Source: Acanthacorydalis orientalis (lineage: Eukaryota > Arthropoda > Insecta > Megaloptera > Corydalidae). Taken from it: a DNA stretch of 64,000 bases. Numbering within the stretch: the stretch's first letter is position 1; each line of letters opens with the position of its first letter. Both the position numbers and the translations under genes were made by a program. The stretch lies in NCBI GenBank assembly GCA_034766995.1, contig CM068322.1, positions 34,915,439-34,979,438 on the forward strand, given 5' to 3'. This document shows positions 58,690 to 64,000 of the stretch, piece after piece. The notes under the pieces were generated by a model. It was not told the DNA's origin. It made no database searches and saw only the letters and a list, made by a program, of their open reading frames with translations.

Positions 58690-58872
58690 AACAGGTTAAG
58701 ATGACTGTCTATTTTTTTCTTTTCTTTCCACTTGGATACTCCAGGAGTATTCATCTAAACATGTCTAAAGACGAAACCGGTAGTAAAAGAATGAGAAAAA
58801 AAATAATGATTTCGAGGACAAGAAGCATAACTTCAAATCCAGGTACACAGGCATGAAACATCTCACAATTAA
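58690..58872. repeat. FB2 right half, copy 4
   Basis: CATCTAAACATGTCTAAAGA (58752), CGAAACCGGTAGTAAAAGAA, TTCGAGGACAAGAAGCATAA, then CTTCAAATCCAGGTACACAG (58831). Confidence 0.75.
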
Positions 58873-58889
58873 TTGATTATTCCTCACGT

Positions 58890-59560
58890 TTGATTACTGA
58901 ACTGCTGTCACCCTTTCAGCCGATAAATCTAGAATCGATTTCTGAACGTCTTATTCAGCTACAGTGTCAGTGTGAGGATCCTAAACGGGGACACTTGCGC
59001 TGTCCGATCGGCTCCGTTCACTTGTTGAACGCCGCTGACCAGAGATCACCTCGCCGACCGTCGACCGGTCACGATCCAGCGATCCGCCACCTCCCACGTC
59101 ACTACGAAAAACTCTAATATCCTCGCAAATTCAACGCGGCCGCCCGCGCGCTTATCAGCGTGCAGCGATCTCGCTCCCGCGCGCCTCTGTCCGTTTCGGT
59201 ACTTTTGTATGATATTTTTTTTAGCGAGCGTCGTGTTTCCGGCTCGTTTCCGGTTCAGTAATCAGTCACCGCGATAAGATAATCTCGGTTGTTTTCGTAC
59301 GGACGCGTCGAGCGGAGAAATTTTCATATTTGTTGTTATGGATATGTTAATCAGGCTATTCGGAAACACGTTCGTACGGTAATTCGTTAATTATCACGCT
59401 CATTATGCACCGCATAGTAAAATGATTTATCTGTGTGTGTGTGTGTGTGTTTCTCTTTACTCGATCGCCGTTTAATTTATGCAAAGTTTCGATCTGATAC
59501 GCTCGTTATCCGATCAATCTCTAGGAATGGGTCGAAGCAGGTCGCGCAAAAAATCATCTT
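58890..59560. promoter_or_regulatory. CpG-rich island, candidate exon/promoter
   Basis: CpG-rich at 58970-59300. A frame 58918-59117 (+) follows an acceptor-like CTGCTGTCACCCTTTCAG and reads ESISERLIQLQCQCEDP with no known family. GATAAG sites lie at 59275-59282 after TTCAGTAATCAGTC, and a (GT)n lies at 59431-59452. A terminal exon is conceivable for the frame, a promoter for the rest; neither is shown. Confidence 0.3.
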
Positions 59561-60032
59561 ATCGCGTTCGTTTTTCCTGTACAAATTGGGTTCAAATTTT
59601 CAGCCCCGTCATAATTATTACTCCTTTCATACTCAATTACATTCAAGTCACTCACTCACAATCACTACTCAACTGTTTGGAAACGGGTTCGCTTTCGACA
59701 GACCGCACGTTTATAATCTTCAGCTCTGTACAAGCTCATTTCTTTTATTAATTCACACATTTCAGTATATCAGTATGTGTACACTTTTATGGGATTCAAT
59801 CTACAATTATCTTGGATCTAGTTAATACATCGATTTTATCCTCTTAGTCTCGGTTCTATATCGATTGAATCAGGCCAGTAATATCCATCTGCCTTGACAG
59901 AACAACAGAACTATTGGTCACTTAATTATGATAACCTTGAAGTTTTTTTTGATCAATACTTGATTGGATTTTAATAAACAATTCGTTCACTCATCCAGTA
60001 AACCGTAAAACTGATCAGATTTTTCTACAGTT
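59561..60032. other. spacer
   Basis: The 130- and 90-codon plus-strand frames (59433-59825) overlap in different phases and are unrecognised. Confidence 0.35.
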
Positions 60033-60182
60033 GTTTGTTAGTTAGTTATTTGGATGTTTATGGCGCTTAGACAGCTAAGATCATTAGCTACCGAACACAA
60101 ATTCAATTTAAAAACACACCCCGTGTGTACACTCGTGTTCTAATCGCCCCTCAATTCTCACTCAACATGTATGAGTGCCAGA
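60033..60182 (-). mobile_element. tRNA-like SINE, copy 2
   Basis: On the minus strand: CGATTAGAACACGAGTGTAC, a TTTTTAAATTG run, GTAGCTAATGATCTTAGCTG, then a (TAAC)n tail at 60038-60049. Aligned with 35219-35392, the tail word differs (TAAC versus AATC). Confidence 0.6.
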
Positions 60183-60975
60183 CGTTATAAACATTTTTTT
60201 TAAAAACAATATTACTTTCAAAGAGAGATGATAAGAAACATATATAAAAATATCAAATAAATTCAAATAAATTCCTGATTATAAATAAACTTTGTTTTTT
60301 CCTTTCAGATCAACACAAAATATCTAATCGTTGAAACCGTCACTCAAGACACATTTGATATCTGTAACTTTTAAAACATTTTTTTTTAGAAAAAAAGACT
60401 ATTTTTTAAATAGCATGTTAAATAGTTAATAAATTTACTTATTGAAAACTTCTAAGTTGTAGGTTTTTTATTCTATAAAAAAAATTCATAAAAATCGCCT
60501 ATTTTTGTGTTTCAAACGAGAATATCTCCTGAATCTCTGACGATTCTGATAATTGAAGCAATAAAAAAAATGATTAATGATGAAGGTCTTCTCGAAATTA
60601 GATTTTTCGAAATGCTTCCCATGATATCTTGAAAACTAACGAACTGATTTCATTCAAATATATTTCCGATTATAAATGAAGTTTGTTCTTGCATTTCAGA
60701 TCAACATATAAAAGATGCAATCGTTGGGACCGTCACTGTACAAACATTTGACTGATGTAGCTACTAAAATACTTATTTTTTTTTAAAAAAAAAACTATAT
60801 TTTATACATAACGTCAAAAAGTTAATAAACATATACTAAAAGCATTTGTAGGTTTTTTATTCTGTAAAGAAATAAAAATTGCCTATTTTTGGGACTTTTA
60901 AACAAGACATCCGTTTAATCTCTTCTTGTACCTTGGTTTTTTGACAATAGAGGTAATAAAAAAAAATAATCAATG
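60183..60975. other. AT-rich spacer with internal duplication
   Basis: The blocks 60240-60490 and 60650-60870 look like diverged copies of one another: GATTATAAATAAACTTTG / GATTATAAATGAAGTTTG, then TTTCAGATCAACA, then GTAGGTTTTTTATTCT. They lie in the same orientation about 400 bp apart. Confidence 0.65.
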
Positions 60976-61120
60976 ATTTATTGGACATTTTTGACTAGAA
61001 CAATCATTAATGGTTTGTGGGCTAAAGAATTCACTTGTAAAAGACTCAGTATCTATTTTTAAGACGTTCATCTAGAGAACAATACAATCGTCATCGATAT
61101 TTCATAAAGAGAAGTTAGAG
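60976..61120. repeat. FB1 right-arm copy
   Basis: TTGGACATTTTTGACTAGAA, ATGGTTTGTGGGCTAAAGAA and TTCACTTGTAAAAGACTCAG, then CAATCGTCATCGAT. Confidence 0.6.
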
Positions 61121-61254
61121 GTACAAAAAAAATACAATAACATAAATCATAATCGAGAAAAAATAAACGCATCCTCAGTTACGTCACTCATCAAATAAGT
61201 ACAGTAATTCATTAAAATCATAATCTTTAAAATAATAATCATATCAACATGTCT

Positions 61255-61560
61255 TAACGCAGACATATGGTAACACCGTCTTCATCAGAATCTTCGCTCG
61301 CACGACGACGATAAACACATTCGAGTTGCACGTTTCGACAGAGACGGAGGCATGGCCGCGCGGGCCGTCGCCGTGGCGGCGTCTCTGTTCGGTCGACGCG
61401 TGCGACAGCCGCTGCCATACATATCCGGGTGATCGTTATGAAGGGAGACTTTATTAAACACAAATGACACCGGTCCTACCCAAGTCGTAATGAGTGAGTG
61501 AGGACTGTACTCGCGTCACTAATGGATGAAGACGACTGCGACGGTAAAAATGTAAACGAA
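61255..61560. promoter_or_regulatory. CpG-rich island with unrecognised minus-strand frame
   Basis: CpG-rich at 61290-61420. The minus-strand frame 61254-61463 ends RRRASEDSDEDGVTICLR followed by a stop, an acidic patch after an Arg-rich segment. I know no matching family, and a second frame overlaps it. Could be an exon end or chance. Confidence 0.25.
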
Positions 61561-61689
61561 AGCCTAGAGTACGCCAGATGTCAGTTTTAATGATGTAAAT
61601 ATTTGTAATATGCTGCATAAACATGTCACAGTGGGATGTGATCGTCGTAAGTCGTTTTTATCTTCAACTATACACATTAATACACACAC

Positions 61690-61693
<4 letters not shown>

Positions 61694-61747
<54 letters not shown>
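61694..61747. repeat. (TA)n microsatellite
   Basis: About 54 bp of pure TA. Confidence 0.97.
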
Positions 61748-61749
<2 letters not shown>

Positions 61750-62110
61750 CACAACCGCTACGGTTTAACAGTCCTTAGACGTTCACCTAGAGAATCAGAA
61801 GATACATACAGTTTCTAAAAACGATTCGAACCATTTTTTCAGAACCGTAAGTTCAAGCTAAACGCATAATTAATGTCTATTTTATGCAAATAAGTGTAAA
61901 ATTAATTAAGCAAATGCTTATACTAATTTGCACAAATGAATTGACCGCAATGTTTATTTTTTCGTCGATGTCTGCCTCGGACAGAGCTATTATTAAAAGA
62001 TTCGGAGAGAGAGACGGTCCGTTTCTAAGAATCTGTCAAACCGAATATACTTATCTGTCGATATGAATCATTATCAAATCATTTATACACACCAAACGAT
62101 TCTTCTTTCG
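61748..62110. other. spacer
   Basis: The 60-codon frame at 61884-62066 is unrecognised. Confidence 0.35.
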
Positions 62111-62345
62111 CATTAGAGGTCTTCACCGATTCAGTTCCACAAACTATCAAAATTGTTCTGGTCAGAAACGTTCAATAATTCATTGTTTTCTGAGCATTTC
62201 TATGGGAATGTTATGATTTCCAAAGCGATAAGGTACAAGAAGAACTTTCTTGCCTAGATAATTCCATTATTCACCAAGTGAAGTGGATAAATTCACACTC
62301 ACAAATCAAACACTCACTCATCACACAAACAACTAAAGCTATTTC
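62111..62345. repeat. FB1 fragments
   Basis: GATTCAGTTCCACAAACTAT with TCTGGTCAGAAACGTTCAAT, then GGATAAATTCACACTCACAA. Confidence 0.6.
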
Positions 62346-62544
62346 TGACTCGGAAACAGATAGGTCTCGATTCGATGTAGATTTTTTCAACAATCGCGAA
62401 TATATGTGTCGTCTTTATGGATTATACTTGTCTCTGTTACTAATTTCTTGTTCTATCCGTTTAAGAAACGTTTCACGAAAACTTGGATCGTGTTGAAAAT
62501 CAGAAAAGAAATGATTTACACAAAAGTATCTTCACTTCACTGTA

Positions 62545-62860
62545 AGCCATACAATTTTTCCAGTGAAAAATGTTTAAGAATTGATTATTGATCATTTTCA
62601 ATTCTTGTTTATAACGATTCCATCTTCTTTTCGGGTAGAGAAAGATCTGATGTATTCCTCAGTGTGTTAAAGAACTGAAACGTCTTCTAAATAGCATCAT
62701 CATCGAGCTATTTACAAGTAATATATATTGAAAATGTAAAATAGTAATATTGAAAATGATCAATAATCAATGATTAAACATTTTTGATTATAAAAAATGT
62801 TTGTGGATTGTGGAATGAGTGACTCTACGAGTTAGTGATAAAACTATGTTCTGATCAATT
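62545..62860. repeat. FB1 fragments
   Basis: TTCCAGTGAAAAATGTTTAA and GATTATTGATCATTTTC, then ATGATCAATAATCAATGATT and GTTTGTGGATTGTGGAATGA. Confidence 0.6.
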
Positions 62861-62934
62861 TGAAGATTAAATTCTAAACTAACGATGGAAGATGCAAAAC
62901 GATTTAAATAGATTAACTATGAATAACGTGTAGA

Positions 62935-63365
62935 GAGGAAGGCAAAACAACCAATATACTTAATTTTATCTGAAAGTTTTATTAAAATACCAGGAGGACT
63001 CAGGGTTTCTATGGATAGTCTCAAGCATTCTGTGAGGCCAACAATAAGTTTCACTAAGAAAAACTCATTATTATTGCGACGAAATGCAGAGAGACCAGTT
63101 ATTAACAGTGAAATACCAAAATATCGTTCACTCCTTGAACTACAATGCACCTAAAAAAAAGGTTATTAAAGAAATGCTTGTGACTGTTTTTAAGTACTCT
63201 GATGCTTCCTTGAACTCGGTGCTCGAGTAAATCAATTAAAAGTCTCTCTTCGGTTTCACAACCAACAAGAATCCTTAATAAATGTGAAGAAATGTCCGGC
63301 ATCCAGTTGTTAATAGATTTTACAACATTTATCTCCACTTTGGTGGAATTAAAAAGACATTGAAA
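62935..63365 (-). pseudogene. coding-like segment of unknown protein (exons or decayed gene)
   Basis: The minus strand gives two adjoining coding-like stretches. The upstream one (about 63370-63150) reads FNSTKVEINVVKSINNWMPD, then SSHLLRILVGCETEERLLID and LLEHRVQGSIRVLKNSHKHF. The downstream one (63150-62950) is in another frame and contains SLLITGLSAFRRNNNEFF, then ECLRLSIETLSPPGILIKL. Composition and codon use are ordinary for a soluble, helical protein, unlike the TA or GC-rich artefact frames. Between them lies CTTTTTTTTAG, a good splice acceptor at 63151-63161. A donor-like AGA|GTACTT would leave an unusually short 47-base intron, so a frameshift in the T run is an alternative. GTATAT at about 62959 could be the next donor. 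I do not recognise the family. Confidence 0.35.
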
Positions 63366-63375
63366 TGAGGAATTT

Positions 63376-63378
<3 letters not shown>

Positions 63379-63440
<62 letters not shown>

Positions 63441-63441
63441 A
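63379..63441. repeat. (TA)n(TG)n compound microsatellite
   Basis: About 38 bp of TA and 25 bp of TG. Confidence 0.97.
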
Positions 63442-63795
63442 GGAAGAAAGAAATTTCTTAAAATAAAACCAAATGAGTTCGAAATGTAGGCCGGTAATTT
63501 ATATTCTTGTCCGACGACTTTATTCTAAATCGCTGAAATAAAATAAAAAATCGATTGATATTATCTCATCCCACTGTCGTTTACATGTATTTTATTTTTA
63601 ATGATTAATTTACGATCAATAATTCCCAGTTTGTTTCACGTTTCTATACTTAAAGAATCCTAGAAGAACAGAATGAATATCATGTTGGTTACAAACGATA
63701 CACAGTTTAAGAAATAACCCTCATTTAAATATATATTTATAAGTGTAATCTTTTAGATTATTTATTCTTATTACAACCATTATTTTAATCTATTT
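63442..63795. other. AT-rich spacer
   Basis: Nothing recognised. Confidence 0.4.
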
Positions 63796-63860
63796 CTCGT
63801 ACTGTGACTAAATTCACTTTCAATACGATCAACAGTTGATTATTGAGCTTTTTAGATTGT
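63796..63860. repeat. FB1 left-arm fragment
   Basis: TACTGTGACTAAATTCACTT, then TCAATACGATCAACAGTTGA, then TTATTGAG. Confidence 0.6.
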
Positions 63861-63970
63861 TGTTCGAGCTACATTCTCATTATTTTAGAATGGATCGAAT
63901 GAAAAATGCATTTCTGGGAATACAATGATTGTTATTGGAGTTTGTAATATTTTCTGATACAGATATGTAT

Positions 63971-64000
63971 ATTAAGTGTAAAAATAAATTCGGTGCCTTT
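63971..64000 (+). mobile_element. TTAGGTG-family mariner derivative, copy 5 (cut by window edge)
   Basis: ATTAAGTGTAAAAATAAATT, then CGGTGCCTTT, is the left terminal repeat; the element continues beyond the window. Confidence 0.7.

Noticed and set aside
58509..58754. Frame sharing SISESTPWIHS with a frame at 53631-53816
   Set aside because: The shared peptide comes from the two copies of repeat R1 and not from a conserved protein.
1..64000. CRISPR arrays, bacterial operons, phage genes, rRNA genes, replication origins
   Set aside because: No regularly spaced direct repeats with unique spacers, no Shine-Dalgarno-linked frames and no rRNA words were seen. Composition and relics are those of an animal nuclear genome.

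Overview
The window looks like gene-poor nuclear DNA of an insect or other arthropod. It is very AT-rich and carries about 47 long (TA)n microsatellites, roughly one every 1.4 kb. The recognisable mobile-element relics are mariner, hAT, RTE-type LINE and tRNA-like SINE pieces, all common in arthropod genomes. There are no operons, ribosome binding sites, rRNA genes or convincing tRNA genes. I cannot name the order or species. I found no intact protein-coding gene; most open frames are TA-repeat artefacts or lie in transposon debris.

Layout, left to right. 0-1 kb: an hAT-like end whose microsatellite holds a decayed RTE reverse-transcriptase tail. 2.5-9.2 kb: a Hsmar1-like mariner 5' end, a copy of a mariner-derived family with TTAGGTG ends, a complete 605-bp internally deleted mariner (7902-8506) and a tandem pair of palindromic repeats. 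9.5-9.9 kb: a CpG-rich island. 13.3-14.4 kb: an hAT-like element. 15.8-24.2 kb: more mariner copies, including a complete 472-bp one (22881-23352), A/T hairpin clusters and two CpG-rich islands. 25.7-26.6 kb: an internally deleted mariner with about 24-bp terminal inverted repeats. 31-48 kb: CpG-rich islands every 2-4 kb in AT-rich, repeat-laden DNA, with a SINE, an hAT fragment and a 360-bp inverted-repeat element. 53-58 kb: an inverted pair of a roughly 180-bp repeat, a dead IS630/Tc1/mariner-type transposase and a tandem hairpin cluster. 60-64 kb: a second SINE, further palindromic repeats, a coding-like segment of unknown identity on the minus strand (about 62.94-63.36 kb) and the start of one more mariner copy at the right edge.

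The most pervasive signal is an interspersed fold-back family, called FB1 here. Its arms carry words such as CTAAATTCACTTTCACAAA and TTTTTGATCAGAAAATGTTCAATAA, and it recurs in both orientations in at least 25 places. A second fold-back family, FB2, is centred on CATCTGAAGATG and has four copies. I do not recognise either as a named element.

The CpG-rich islands are the best candidates for promoters, unrecognised exons or conserved enhancers. That is inferred from base composition and lack of visible repeats only.
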